Origin: a virus
Direction: 5' to 3' (one strand)
IMG/VR virus record: IMGVR_UViG_3300017757_000048
Location: 1 to 36,053 of that record
DNA: 36,053 nucleotides
The notes under the pieces are model-generated. The model did no database searches. It worked only from the letters and a program-made list of their open reading frames with translations, and was not told the origin of the DNA. Below are positions 1-9,445 of the stretch, one piece after another. How positions within the stretch are numbered: position 1 is the first letter of the stretch; each line of letters begins with the position of its first letter. A program made the translations under genes and the position numbers.

Positions 1-123
1 ATCGAATAGACTAGCGTCAATCGTTCAAGCTTATCATAGGCATCGCCAAGGCTTGGCCAAAATTACACACACATATCCAAATCCAAGTTGTGCCTTACTT
101 GAAGCGGTTGATGTGCTACACTC
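1..123. repeat. Terminal direct repeat, left copy
   Basis: The first 123 bases are identical to bases 35931 to 36053. A reading frame enters at base 2 and is the uninterrupted continuation of the frame leaving the right end, so the repeat joins the two ends into a circle. The simplest reading is assembly overlap of a circular or circularly permuted phage genome. A true packaged terminal repeat cannot be excluded from sequence alone. Confidence 0.95.
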
Positions 124-187
124 AAACACAGAAGAAGCACAATACAGGGCTCAAGAACGTGCAATGAAAGAGGCTCACAATGGCTAA
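1..187 (+). CDS. C-terminal end of tail assembly chaperone GT (frameshift extension), partial
   Basis: Bases 2 to 187 form an open frame with no start codon of its own, ending in TAA at 185 to 187. It continues, across the circular join, the frame that runs from the -1 frameshift site at 35686 to 35692. The residues seen here include AYHRHRQGLAKI and a hydrophilic charged end (RAQERAMKEAHNG). The stop overlaps the tape measure start by 8 bases, as is common between a T-type extension and the tape measure gene. It should be annotated together with the chaperone at 35183 rather than as a separate gene. Confidence 0.8.
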   Translation, partial: SNRLASIVQAYHRHRQGLAKITHTYPNPSCALLEAVDVLHSNTEEAQYRAQERAMKEAHNG

Positions 188-2231
188 TAATCAAGTTGAA
201 ATTGATGTTGTCTTAAATGCTGATCAAGCCGAGAAAGGCTTTGATAAATTAGAGGAAGGCTCTAAAGCGGTCGGTGAATCCTTTGGCAGTGTTGGAAAAG
301 CAGTAAGCACTCTTGGAGGCGAAGCAAATCAAGCCCTTGGTGGTGTCGGAGAATCATTGAGCGGTGTTGTAGATGGCTTTGGTGATCTTGCTAGTGCTGC
401 CAAGAATGGAGGCGCTAGTTTTACAGCTTTAGCCGGTCCAATTGGAATCGCTCTTGTTGCAATTATGGAGTTAATCCAAGCTTTCAAGGAATACTCAAGC
501 GAAGTTAGTGGAGCTAGTTTAAAGATTGAAGCTTATAGAGCCTCAGCAAGTGAATTGACTTCGATCATTGAAGAACTTAGTGACGCTCAAGTAAAGCTTA
601 ACAAAGCAGACATTGAAGCTTTTAGAATCCAAAGCCAAAGAGCGCAAGCACTCACAGAAGAGGGTCAACTTCTGAATGAAAAAGGCGCTGAAATAAGAGC
701 TGAAATTGCACTACAAAAAGAAGCTATAGTCCAGATTGAAAAGAAAACTAAATCTGAAAAAGTTAACTATGTTCAAAGACTATTCTTTGAAACAACAATA
801 GCAACCAAGAGACGAGAGATAGCAAGACTTGAAGCCAAACTCTCTCCGATCACTCAGAAGTCAGACACTCTTTCCATAAAAGGAGCTAAGGAAAGAGCCA
901 AGCTCACCGAGATGAGAGAAGATAAGCTCAAAGAGTCTCCTGAGTTCTTAAAAAAGATTAGAGAACTTGAAGCTAAGATCTCCAGTGAAGCAGATAGAAA
1001 TTTATTACAAGCTACAAAAGACACAGTTAATTCTCAGCGTAAGATTGCAGAGATCGCAAGCAAACAAAAGATAAGAGATCTCAAAGGCATTGAAGATATT
1101 GGAGAAGATGTAAGATCAAAGGCCATTCTTGCCGAAAGAAAACGACTTGAGGCAGAGATCGCAACCATTGAGAAAAATGCTAGTAATAAAAGACAAGCTG
1201 AGTTCCAAAAACGAAGACAGAAAGCACAAGCCGAAAGGGCAAGAGCTAAAGCGATGGAACTTGCTGAGGCTAGACAACTTCAAGCCGAACTAAAAAGTAT
1301 CAGAGTCCTTGAACTGGAGTCGATGAGGATTCAAGGTGTAAGTACGATTGATTTAGCTAAAGAGCGATACAATGACGAGCTAGCTTTGGCAGGTGAAAAC
1401 GCTAATCTGATAATCATTGCAAAAAAACGATTAGAGAATGAACTTGCAAAGATTGAGCAAACAGAACAAGAAAAAAGATTCAATCATGAAAAACAACTAG
1501 CTCAACAAAGATCTAATTTCATTTTCTCTACTCTTGAGTTTGACGCTAAACAAATCGAAGACCAAACAACTAGAGAACTAGCTCTTTTAGATCTGAGATA
1601 TGAAAAAGAAATCAGATTAAATGAGCGTACTCAAGAAGAAATCACAGAGCTTCAAAGAAGACAGAGCATTGAAAGAGAGAAAATCCAAAACAGAACTATG
1701 GATGCTCAGATTGTTAAACTTGGTGAGTTTACAAAACAGTTTGGAACTGGCTTTGCTCAAGCGACTTATAACAGTTTGTTATTTGGAGAGAGCTTTCAAA
1801 AGTCCATTGGGAGTGTCTTAGTTGGTCTTGGTCAGCAAGCTTCAGTTGAAGCCTTAATGGAACTAGCCAAAGGTTTTTCAATGCTCGCTAATCCCTTAAC
1901 TGCTGCTTTAGCTCCTGCTCACTTTAAATCAGCAGCGATCTTTACAGGAGCGGCGGCGGCGGCAGGTGTGGCAGGAAAGGCTTTGGGCGGTGGTGGTTCA
2001 TCAAGCGGAGCTTCAGCTTCAGCCGGTGCAACTTCCCCAACAGGGACTCCACAAATAGCAAGTACACCGGAGAGAGAAGAGGCCGACTCATCTAGCATGG
2101 TCTTTAATATAAACTTTGGCGGTGCTGTAATATACGATACTAAACAGTCAGCTGAGCAAGCTTTGGCTGATCGGATAACCAACATACAAAATAGACAACG
2201 TCGTGGAGCACCACGAAGAGGAGCGATGTAA
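180..2231 (+). CDS. Tail tape measure protein
   Basis: This 683-residue protein would span the tail lumen and set tail length. At the usual 0.15 nm per residue it predicts a tail of roughly 100 nm. Residues 1 to 80 are glycine/serine-rich. A hydrophobic stretch follows near residues 84 to 103 (GPIGIALVAIMELIQAF). A long run of charged Lys/Glu/Arg helix from about 110 to 520 looks like coiled coil. The C-terminal part is alanine/glycine-rich and hydrophobic (about 545 to 620). The ATG at 180 overlaps the end of the chaperone extension by 8 bases. Position after tail tube and chaperone genes supports the call; I see no lytic-enzyme domain in it. Confidence 0.85.
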   Translation: MANNQVEIDVVLNADQAEKGFDKLEEGSKAVGESFGSVGKAVSTLGGEANQALGGVGESLSGVVDGFGDLASAAKNGGASFTALAGPIGIALVAIMELIQAFKEYSSEVSGASLKIEAYRASASELTSIIEELSDAQVKLNKADIEAFRIQSQRAQALTEEGQLLNEKGAEIRAEIALQKEAIVQIEKKTKSEKVNYVQRLFFETTIATKRREIARLEAKLSPITQKSDTLSIKGAKERAKLTEMREDKLKESPEFLKKIRELEAKISSEADRNLLQATKDTVNSQRKIAEIASKQKIRDLKGIEDIGEDVRSKAILAERKRLEAEIATIEKNASNKRQAEFQKRRQKAQAERARAKAMELAEARQLQAELKSIRVLELESMRIQGVSTIDLAKERYNDELALAGENANLIIIAKKRLENELAKIEQTEQEKRFNHEKQLAQQRSNFIFSTLEFDAKQIEDQTTRELALLDLRYEKEIRLNERTQEEITELQRRQSIEREKIQNRTMDAQIVKLGEFTKQFGTGFAQATYNSLLFGESFQKSIGSVLVGLGQQASVEALMELAKGFSMLANPLTAALAPAHFKSAAIFTGAAAAAGVAGKALGGGGSSSGASASAGATSPTGTPQIASTPEREEADSSSMVFNINFGGAVIYDTKQSAEQALADRITNIQNRQRRGAPRRGAM

Positions 2232-2232
2232 C

Positions 2233-3432
2233 ATGCCTTTGAATAATCCTGCTCCAAACTTTGGACTTCTCACTTCGTTTGATATGACTGGTCAAAGTGG
2301 GACAACTGTATTTACTCGATCCGGAGGAAGTGCGGTGGCTCTTCCAACATATGCAAGCGGTCAAGGTGTTTATGAAGATGCTCTGTTCTTCTTGAATGGA
2401 CGAGGTAGTGACGCAAGCTTCAAAGCTGATCATCAATTAAGCTTGGCTACTTTTGGCGCTTCTTGGTCTATGACAATCAACTCAGATGATAAAGTCACTA
2501 TTCAAGCAAGTGTTCAATTCAAAGTTACATCAACCGGAAGTAATGACCCTTTTGGCTTTGGTAGTTCAACGCTTGTTTCTAGCTTAGTCGGTTCGGTTTA
2601 TATTCTCAGTGCTCCCAATGATTGGACAAGAGGACTGATTGACCTTGATGATGTGAGCTATAGAATAGACGAGTCAGGAGGCTCTGACACTTTCAACTTT
2701 CCGAGTATCAAGAGCGATGTTCAAGATGTTACTTGTTTTATTCGTGGTTATAATGAAAGTGATTCTGACAGCTTTGGACTAAGCTCACTTCAAGCACTGG
2801 ATAATACTGCTCAAAGCTCAACGACAATCACTTGGACAATAACAGATCAAGGTTTCACTCAATGTCACTACACAACATCATTAGGAGACATAACCTGGAA
2901 CAATACGACCATAAGGGATCTCTTAGGATTCACAGGGGGAGAGTCAACTGTGGTCGATGGAAGTCACTCTCGTCTAACATCTACCTACAAAAACCAAGCT
3001 GTTTTAATTCCATCAAGACCTTATCAAGGCCATCACTTATCAGTAGAAAACATGAGCCAAAGTCGTCGAAAGATTGGCGGTGGTTATGTATCAAACTTCA
3101 TAGGCTCTTATATAAAGTCAATACTAAGATTTGATCTTGATGCTTTACTCGATGAATCTGATGATTATAGACACTTTACAAATAACTTTTTGCCGTTGGT
3201 TTCGAGTGGTGAACGAATCAACTTCTATCAGTCCTGGGGAGACTCAAGACGAGCACTGATCACAAGCCAAGTCAACGCAAGTCAGCCAAGCTTTGACCTT
3301 ATGTTTACTTCTGAAGATAACGGAGCTTATGGCAGAGTAAGAGGGAGCTTGATTGATAGTTCGTTTGATTTAGCTTATCCAACAAGGTTAAAAAGAAGAG
3401 TACCTGTATCGATGGAGATTGAACAATTATGA
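2233..3432 (+). CDS. Putative distal tail / minor tail protein
   Basis: A 399-residue protein immediately after the tape measure, where siphophages keep the distal tail and tail-tip proteins. I chose the ATG at 2233 because a GAGGAG ribosome binding site lies about ten bases upstream, inside the end of the tape measure gene. A GTG at 2203 is open too but would overlap more. The protein is beta-rich and Ser/Gly/Asp-rich, with no transmembrane segment or enzymatic motif I recognise. The gene ends in an ATGA overlap with the next one, so translation is probably coupled. The family is not identified with certainty; the role is inferred from position. Confidence 0.6.
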   Translation: MPLNNPAPNFGLLTSFDMTGQSGTTVFTRSGGSAVALPTYASGQGVYEDALFFLNGRGSDASFKADHQLSLATFGASWSMTINSDDKVTIQASVQFKVTSTGSNDPFGFGSSTLVSSLVGSVYILSAPNDWTRGLIDLDDVSYRIDESGGSDTFNFPSIKSDVQDVTCFIRGYNESDSDSFGLSSLQALDNTAQSSTTITWTITDQGFTQCHYTTSLGDITWNNTTIRDLLGFTGGESTVVDGSHSRLTSTYKNQAVLIPSRPYQGHHLSVENMSQSRRKIGGGYVSNFIGSYIKSILRFDLDALLDESDDYRHFTNNFLPLVSSGERINFYQSWGDSRRALITSQVNASQPSFDLMFTSEDNGAYGRVRGSLIDSSFDLAYPTRLKRRVPVSMEIEQL

Positions 3433-4496
3433 GCAATTCTTATACATCGCCTCCAGTGTTAGTTGACCCTAGCAGAGTCACAGCAGGCTTGACTCTAAGA
3501 ACAACAGAGATCTCAAAACTTGGAGAACTTGAAAACTATTCTTTTGCTCTTGGTGGTTGTGTTGATGTTGTGGCGCAAAGTTGGGGGAATACTGTTTTTA
3601 GATCAGCAGCAACTTCAAAGACTGATCTTTGTCAGTGGTATATCCCAAGACCGAGCAACATACATAATACATTTAAGTTCTTCGTTTCGTGCCATAGGTC
3701 AGCAAGTGGAAATAAAGTTGGTGGACGTTTAACGTTTCCACTTTCCGGGAACACTTATGAGTCTGAGATTGTGATCACTGATACAAACAGATATGGAAGT
3801 GTTTTTGAAGAACTAACTATCTCAGTCACTGGCACAGAAACGGAAACATTTTGTAGGCTGACATTGTTTATAGAATGTTCAAGTGGCTTTGTAGAAATAG
3901 CAAATGTAAATGGTAGGTGGTCGCCTCTAAGCTCACCACTGACAACAGGAGTTCTTCAACAAGGTACAGATACATTCACACCACAAGGAATTAATAGACT
4001 TGGAGCTGACAGGCCTTTAAGTGCTCGATTTGGTGTAGAGACTATTAACAATATAACGACCATAAGAAAACGAGGCCGAACCTTATTCAATTGGTCGGGA
4101 GCTTTCAACACTATAAGCGGCAGCACCGAACCGGCTAAAGGTATAGGGACTTTCGACCTTGATTTGATGTATTCAATCGTGTCTTTGTTTGGTGGCATGA
4201 ATCAAATAGATGATCTGAACGTGGATGTATTTATCAATGTTGAGAATTATTCAAGTGGTACTTTTGAAGTAGATATATTTGGCTATAGATTAGCCATCGT
4301 TCAAAATGGTTGGAATAGCTATGGGTTGAGTTTAAGACTTAGTGAACTTGCAAACTATAGTCGAGATTTCAGACTATCTATGTACGAAGTTGGCTTGATG
4401 CCAACATCAAGAAATCAAGCGATCTTACTTGGTGATAATAATAAGATCACAAGCTCTCCAGTCTATATCAAAGGCTTGTCGATCATAGGAGTTTAA
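3429..4496 (+). CDS. Putative minor tail protein
   Basis: A 355-residue protein starting within the stop codon of its neighbour (ATGA). The sequence is beta-rich with many Ser/Thr/Asn and few charged clusters, as in tail-tip structural proteins. It contains Cys in CGGCV-like and CHRSA contexts but no clear metal site. No catalytic motif is visible. It is the second of four co-directional genes between the tape measure and the lysin, and probably belongs to the same tail-tip complex. I do not recognise a specific family. Confidence 0.5.
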   Translation: MSNSYTSPPVLVDPSRVTAGLTLRTTEISKLGELENYSFALGGCVDVVAQSWGNTVFRSAATSKTDLCQWYIPRPSNIHNTFKFFVSCHRSASGNKVGGRLTFPLSGNTYESEIVITDTNRYGSVFEELTISVTGTETETFCRLTLFIECSSGFVEIANVNGRWSPLSSPLTTGVLQQGTDTFTPQGINRLGADRPLSARFGVETINNITTIRKRGRTLFNWSGAFNTISGSTEPAKGIGTFDLDLMYSIVSLFGGMNQIDDLNVDVFINVENYSSGTFEVDIFGYRLAIVQNGWNSYGLSLRLSELANYSRDFRLSMYEVGLMPTSRNQAILLGDNNKITSSPVYIKGLSIIGV

Positions 4497-4497
4497 A

Positions 4498-5106
4498 GTG
4501 TTAATACCAACCGGATATAAAAAACTTCCAAATCAACAAGGTTGCTTCAATAACCAATTACTCTTTGGATCAACAGTGAGTCAAATGGCGAGCGCTCTTG
4601 CTCAGATGACACACTGCAAGTTCTTAGGTCAAGCTCATTATTATGTGGGTCAAACTGTTGATGCTACAGTTGGAGGGCGACAAGGTTCAAGCACACTTTA
4701 CAAGAACATAAATCAATATAATCTATTATTTCAAAGCACTCCTATCAGTTCACATTTAGCTTTGATCGTTCAATGTAGAACGGCAGGCGATGTTAATTTG
4801 AATAGTTTTTTTGACGTTCAATTAAGGAATACAACTGGCAACAGTTACTCAGGAACAATCCTTGATCATGGTGTAAGATTTGAGCAAGGTCTTGATTTGA
4901 CAGGTGGCGACTTTGAAACCATGACAGCTTTTACAGGTACACAATTAATTGAAGCGCCAACAAACACGAGCGCAGACTTTCCAAGGCCTTTATTTATTCC
5001 AACTTCAAATCGTGGCCAATTGTTGAATCTACGCTTTGACTTTAATTATGTAGAAGTTTTTACTGTTCATATATATGATTTACTCGTGCCTGAGGTAACA
5101 TCATGA
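4498..5106 (+). CDS. Putative minor tail protein, GTG start
   Basis: A 202-residue protein starting at GTG, one base after the preceding stop (TAAAGTG). No better ATG exists near the N-terminus. The sequence is beta-rich and lacks membrane segments or enzymatic motifs. The end overlaps the next gene's ATG by four bases (ATGA). Size and place between two tail-tip genes suggest a small component of the tail tip, but the family is unknown to me. Confidence 0.5.
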   Translation: MLIPTGYKKLPNQQGCFNNQLLFGSTVSQMASALAQMTHCKFLGQAHYYVGQTVDATVGGRQGSSTLYKNINQYNLLFQSTPISSHLALIVQCRTAGDVNLNSFFDVQLRNTTGNSYSGTILDHGVRFEQGLDLTGGDFETMTAFTGTQLIEAPTNTSADFPRPLFIPTSNRGQLLNLRFDFNYVEVFTVHIYDLLVPEVTS

Positions 5107-8100
5107 CAATAAAAAGAGAACATGGTCGAAGAATCTTCGCTTTACAAGTGAGCGGTTTAGAGTATCGCTATCACAGCACGACACCACCGACCACAACTAG
5201 TCTTGATTCAAACATAGCGACAAGTATTGCTTATATTGATCAAGAGGGTATCTCATCAGTCGGAGCTTTTAGTGCTTCAATTGATCCAAGCGGTGGAGTA
5301 GGACAATACTCAGCCATTTCGATCACCTTGCAAATAGATCGCAAAGGTGGACTTGGTGACCCTGGTGTAATTTTCGGGAGATGTGGCGCAAGAAGCGCAA
5401 GCAAAAGAGCACAATTAACGGGAGATATAAACAGAGTAGAAACGACAATCAAAGTCAATACAGACTTAAGCGGTTTGACTTATCCTCGTTTGTTCCATAT
5501 TGGCTCTGAAACAATCCGAGCAAGTAGCGCCACAAGTTCAATCATCACAGCAACAAGAGCGCAAGGAAACACCACAGCACAAAATCATAACTTAGGATTA
5601 GAAGGTAGTTTTCTTCCTGAAGTCGCAACAGAGATCACAACTTTTAGAGGTAGACGAGCAAAGCTTTTCATGGCTCATCGTTATCCGGATGGAACGGTCA
5701 GCACTTACATTGAAGTGATTAATGGATTTATCGAGCAAAGTCCAATTGTAGAGGCAGGTGATTCTATCTCTCTTTCAATCGTACCATTGACAGCTTTGAT
5801 TGATACTGAGTTAAGCGATAAGATTAATCAAAGTAGACTCGTCCAAGGATATCATTATTTCGATGGCAATTATGGAAGTGCTTTAGAGTATGCTCTTGGT
5901 TTAGGAAATGACAAAGAGAACGCTCCACCGTCTTTAATTCCTGACACGACAGCTTCAATCACTGCTAATACATTTCTTGGCTTGATGGTGAATAATAGCA
6001 GTAGTGAAAATTACTTAGATGACTTTGATACTTCTTTACCAAGTGGACCAGATCGTGACCAATATATTGGGGCTCATCCAAGATACCCAAAACTAAAAAA
6101 GTTCAATGAAGAAAACTTTAATAATGCAGGAGTCTTCCCAACTGGCTTTACTTTCAACACTTCATCTTCATTAGGCCATGATGGATTCATAGTAAATGCA
6201 GATAGCTCTCCAAGCGAGGCACTGACAGCAACTGAAATCACAAATAGTATTTTATTATTATCAGTCAACAGATATGAATTAAAACAACATCAACTTGGAA
6301 CTAGTGAGGTCAAAGAATGGCCGGACGTAATCAATGGTGTTCTTGCCTCAAGTGGTCCAAGTACAACTCAAGGCTTAAGCGGTGGTGTAGCTCGATGGAG
6401 ACTTAATTCAGACAATGTAATTAGAGTTAATAAACTCAGTAATTCTCCTTTTGCTGCTAAGGTTGTTTTGTGGAATGGGTTCAATGGTTTCAGGAACTTC
6501 AAACAACACATAGAATCAGAGTTTGGTTCATCATCTCCAAGGCTCTACACTAACAATGGAACGAGCTTAAACTTTCCTCCAGGTATTGGTCTTTATTATC
6601 CTTTAGATATAGGTGCTGAAGATGACCCAATCCCGACAGATCAAGGCGATACATTTACAGAGATAACAGCGTCAACCGAACCAAGAACAGGATTCTTTAA
6701 CTTAAGAAATATAGCTCTTGGTTATTATCAAAACTTTGAATCTAAAATCTTGATTGAAAGTCCTCTTGGATTGCCGACAACTGAAACGGCCGGAGAGACT
6801 TATGATGTAATCGTTAAGTACTTTGACAGATCAACTCAAACAACAAGAAAACAAACTTTCATTGTAACTCATGAGACAGGTGCGACATTTGGCGGTCAAT
6901 CTGTAGGAAGACTTTTACACATAGCAGACTTCAACAACTTCCAAGGAAATGTCAGCTTTGCAGATTGGCAAGGTTCGGAAAGAGTACTGATCTTTAGAGG
7001 AAGTCAAGTAGTTGAAGACAATGCAGGTGAGATCATGCTTAAGCTTCTTGAAAGTGGCGGAGGTGATCAAGTCAATGGAACTTATGACGTTCTTGGAATC
7101 GGTCTTAACATTTCTAGCAGTGACATAGATGAAGAAAGCTTTTTGGCCATCGGTGCTTCTTGTCCTTATACATTTACAAATCAGTTTGCAGGTGATGGAA
7201 CTAATTTAAGACCAACGTTCGACAGTCTTCTGAAACTCATGGGAGCTTGTCTTGTCATGAAGCGAGATGAGACAACCGGCCGAAGTCGTTTAAGTCTTCA
7301 ATCACTTGGTGCTGAAAGGTCAACAGATACATCATTGTCTATTGAGTCGGGCGATTGGCTTGCTGAACCTCCTCCGTATTGGGATATATACGAAGACATA
7401 GTCACACAAATAAAATATGAGTTTGATTATGATATAGATGAAGACAGCTTTTTAAATGAAGTCATCTTCAACAATCAAGAAGCGATCAATCGCTATGGTG
7501 GAGAAAGAAGCAAGATCACTCTGAGTCTTCCCGGAGTGAGTTCAAGAGACTTCGGAAGAAATGCAGGAGATAACTTTAATTTTTTTCTTCCAAGTTCTTC
7601 AAGAATCTTCAACATTCTCTCGAATCCTCTGAGAGTTTGGCGAGGCTTGATCGGTACTGGTCCAAGTGCTTTCTTAGATGTCGGTTCATATGTCACAGTA
7701 AGCTCACCACATCTCAGAGGATATAGTGATTCTTATGGAGTGACCAACGGTGTTGGCATGATTAGATCAATCAATCAAGAGCTAATGAGCGAGGGTTGTG
7801 AGATTGAACTATTAACGACAGGTTTAAGTCCAGTAGCTTGGAACGCAACAGCTAAGGTTAGCCTTGCTCCGACAAGTACAACTGTTTTACTCGCTACCGA
7901 TGATTTCAGCTTAAGCGATGTTGATGATGTGAGCTTCTTTGCAGTCGGTGACGTTGTTGATTATCTACCTCCTGGCGATCATGACAACGCTATCATAGGC
8001 CTTGAAATTCAAAGCATATCTTCAAATACTATCACGTTTACAAGTGCTCATGGTATCTCTACAATTGGAGGAACTTTAGAGCCAACCACTTTCGCAAATG

Positions 8101-8186
8101 CTAGCGCCAATCATCAAGCCGATGCTTATTTGGCAAATGCAAGCAGTATTATAAACACATCAACCGACGCTCAGGAGTTTAGCTGA
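5103..8186 (+). CDS. Large tail tip / baseplate hub protein
   Basis: At 1027 residues this is the largest protein in the window. It lies where siphophages encode the central tail-tip or hub protein that closes the tail tube and initiates tail assembly. A segment near residues 180 to 225 (RGRRAKLFMAHRYPDGT followed by GFIEQSPIVEAGDSISL) resembles, from memory, hub-type tail proteins in which a beta-barrel repeat is followed by an epsilon-like loop. The rest is Ser/Asn/Gly-rich beta structure. It overlaps the upstream gene by ATGA and the lysin gene by TGATG, which suggests a coupled operon. The exact family is unverified. Confidence 0.6.
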   Translation: MTIKREHGRRIFALQVSGLEYRYHSTTPPTTTSLDSNIATSIAYIDQEGISSVGAFSASIDPSGGVGQYSAISITLQIDRKGGLGDPGVIFGRCGARSASKRAQLTGDINRVETTIKVNTDLSGLTYPRLFHIGSETIRASSATSSIITATRAQGNTTAQNHNLGLEGSFLPEVATEITTFRGRRAKLFMAHRYPDGTVSTYIEVINGFIEQSPIVEAGDSISLSIVPLTALIDTELSDKINQSRLVQGYHYFDGNYGSALEYALGLGNDKENAPPSLIPDTTASITANTFLGLMVNNSSSENYLDDFDTSLPSGPDRDQYIGAHPRYPKLKKFNEENFNNAGVFPTGFTFNTSSSLGHDGFIVNADSSPSEALTATEITNSILLLSVNRYELKQHQLGTSEVKEWPDVINGVLASSGPSTTQGLSGGVARWRLNSDNVIRVNKLSNSPFAAKVVLWNGFNGFRNFKQHIESEFGSSSPRLYTNNGTSLNFPPGIGLYYPLDIGAEDDPIPTDQGDTFTEITASTEPRTGFFNLRNIALGYYQNFESKILIESPLGLPTTETAGETYDVIVKYFDRSTQTTRKQTFIVTHETGATFGGQSVGRLLHIADFNNFQGNVSFADWQGSERVLIFRGSQVVEDNAGEIMLKLLESGGGDQVNGTYDVLGIGLNISSSDIDEESFLAIGASCPYTFTNQFAGDGTNLRPTFDSLLKLMGACLVMKRDETTGRSRLSLQSLGAERSTDTSLSIESGDWLAEPPPYWDIYEDIVTQIKYEFDYDIDEDSFLNEVIFNNQEAINRYGGERSKITLSLPGVSSRDFGRNAGDNFNFFLPSSSRIFNILSNPLRVWRGLIGTGPSAFLDVGSYVTVSSPHLRGYSDSYGVTNGVGMIRSINQELMSEGCEIELLTTGLSPVAWNATAKVSLAPTSTTVLLATDDFSLSDVDDVSFFAVGDVVDYLPPGDHDNAIIGLEIQSISSNTITFTSAHGISTIGGTLEPTTFANASANHQADAYLANASSIINTSTDAQEFS

Positions 8187-8851
8187 TGCCAACTAAAGCA
8201 GAACTTGAAAACCAAATCTCAGATCTTAAACATGAGATCAGAAGACAAGAACGTTCAATCAATCAATTAAAGCTTGATATAGATGAGCTTCCATCAAATG
8301 CTTTTCAGCCAAGCTTTTCGACTCCACACTTGTCAGAGCAAACACGACAGGCACTTGATCGAGCAAGCCAAGAATGGGAAAGAGTTGTTTATGATCCTTG
8401 TCAAAGAATCAACACATACATCAAAACCAAAGAGGGCATAGGCTGGTCTTGGGAATCTGATTATATAAAGAATGGTCAATTTGCTTGGTGTGGTGCGTTT
8501 GCTGCCTTTGCTCATAAAGCTGTCAAGTTCCCAATAAGAAACAAGATCTTCCCTAGCTGTTATCGTATGTATAAAGCATGGTCGAAAACTTCACGCTCGA
8601 TTGATCATGCCAAGGTTTCGCCAGGTGATATTGTTGTGGTGTATACTTCCAAGCGATCAATCCAAGGCGATCACATAACTCTTTGTATTGATAATTCCAC
8701 AATCAATGAGGGATATATCACAACCATTGAGGGGAATGCTCATGGCACTCTTGGCGATGGAGAGTATGGTGAGGGAGTCATCAAGCGTGAACGTAAGCTA
8801 ACAGAGTTTGCTCACGTTTATCGACTATTAGGAGATGACTTTGATGAGTGA
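8186..8851 (+). CDS. CHAP-like cysteine peptidase/amidase (lysin or tail-associated lysin)
   Basis: A 221-residue protein with an N-terminal coiled coil (about residues 4 to 35) and a CHAP/NlpC-type catalytic domain. The probable nucleophile is Cys102 in FAWCGAF, the general base His163 in QGDHITL, and the third polar residue lies in TIEGNAHG (about 181 to 187). This arrangement cleaves peptide bonds in peptidoglycan. Its start is fused to the hub gene's stop (TGATG). A holin-like gene follows at once, so it may be the endolysin. Its place among tail-tip genes also fits a virion-associated lysin. No signal peptide is seen. Confidence 0.75.
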   Translation: MPTKAELENQISDLKHEIRRQERSINQLKLDIDELPSNAFQPSFSTPHLSEQTRQALDRASQEWERVVYDPCQRINTYIKTKEGIGWSWESDYIKNGQFAWCGAFAAFAHKAVKFPIRNKIFPSCYRMYKAWSKTSRSIDHAKVSPGDIVVVYTSKRSIQGDHITLCIDNSTINEGYITTIEGNAHGTLGDGEYGEGVIKRERKLTEFAHVYRLLGDDFDE

Positions 8852-9056
8852 TCCTAAACTTTTAGATAAAGCAGGAGGACGGAAAGTCTTAGCTTTTTAT
8901 TCTGCTTTGGGATGTTGCTTTATTCTAGCTTTATTAGACAAAGCACATACTGAAGTTTTAGGATTGATTGATACATTATTCTTCATTTATGCCGGTGCGA
9001 ATGTCATGGCAAAGCGCCAACCCCAACCACAACCAAAGGACAAATCAAATGAGTAA
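8844..9056 (+). CDS. Holin-like small membrane protein
   Basis: A 70-residue protein with two hydrophobic stretches (about residues 14 to 33 and 38 to 57) and a hydrophilic, proline/glutamine/lysine-rich tail (PQPQPKDK). That is the shape of a two-segment holin. I chose the ATG at 8844, about nine bases after a GGAG box, rather than the in-frame ATG at 8835. The gene overlaps the stop of the CHAP-like lysin (ATGAGTGA), the typical pairing of holin and lysin. Function rests on topology and context only. Confidence 0.55.
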   Translation: MSDPKLLDKAGGRKVLAFYSALGCCFILALLDKAHTEVLGLIDTLFFIYAGANVMAKRQPQPQPKDKSNE

Positions 9057-9435
9057 ACTTGGAGTACAAAACCCAATCACAGCAGGTCAAGTTGTAGCAA
9101 GTTACAACGCTTCTTCAGTGTCAGACACCGATTGGCATACATTAACGAGTAATGAGTTTTATGACACAATTACAGGCACTCAACTAACTGATGGTTTACA
9201 GTTTGCCTTCATTGCTTTGATTAGCTCATCTACATCAACACTAAGCTTTTTGAAATTAAGAGCTGCTTCAGGTGGTAGTGATGGCAAGACAAACACCGAT
9301 GGAGTGATTCCAGTATTTGGTCGATTTGAGATTGATAGCCAAGCACTTCAAGCCGGAACTTCAGTGACATCTATTGCATATGCAAAAGGCGCAAGCGGTG
9401 ACTCTGTTGTCATTGTTGCCGGCTTCAATAAATAA
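9049..9435 (+). CDS. Small structural protein of the tail/fibre region
   Basis: A 128-residue protein. The ATG at 9049 is chosen because AAAGGA lies eight bases upstream and it overlaps the preceding stop (ATGAGTAA). The sequence is beta-rich (Ser/Thr/Ala/Gly) without charge clusters, membrane segments or Cys. It looks like a virion protein, for instance a fibre adaptor or decoration protein, but I recognise no family. It sits immediately upstream of the repeat-containing fibre gene with a ten-base gap. Confidence 0.5.
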   Translation: MSKLGVQNPITAGQVVASYNASSVSDTDWHTLTSNEFYDTITGTQLTDGLQFAFIALISSSTSTLSFLKLRAASGGSDGKTNTDGVIPVFGRFEIDSQALQAGTSVTSIAYAKGASGDSVVIVAGFNK

Positions 9436-9445
9436 GGAGTAGATT

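Noticed and set aside
1919-2436. Minus-strand frames over the end of the tape measure and start of the next gene
   Set aside because: All genes in this region read plus with coupled starts; the minus frames lack binding sites and have low-complexity composition.
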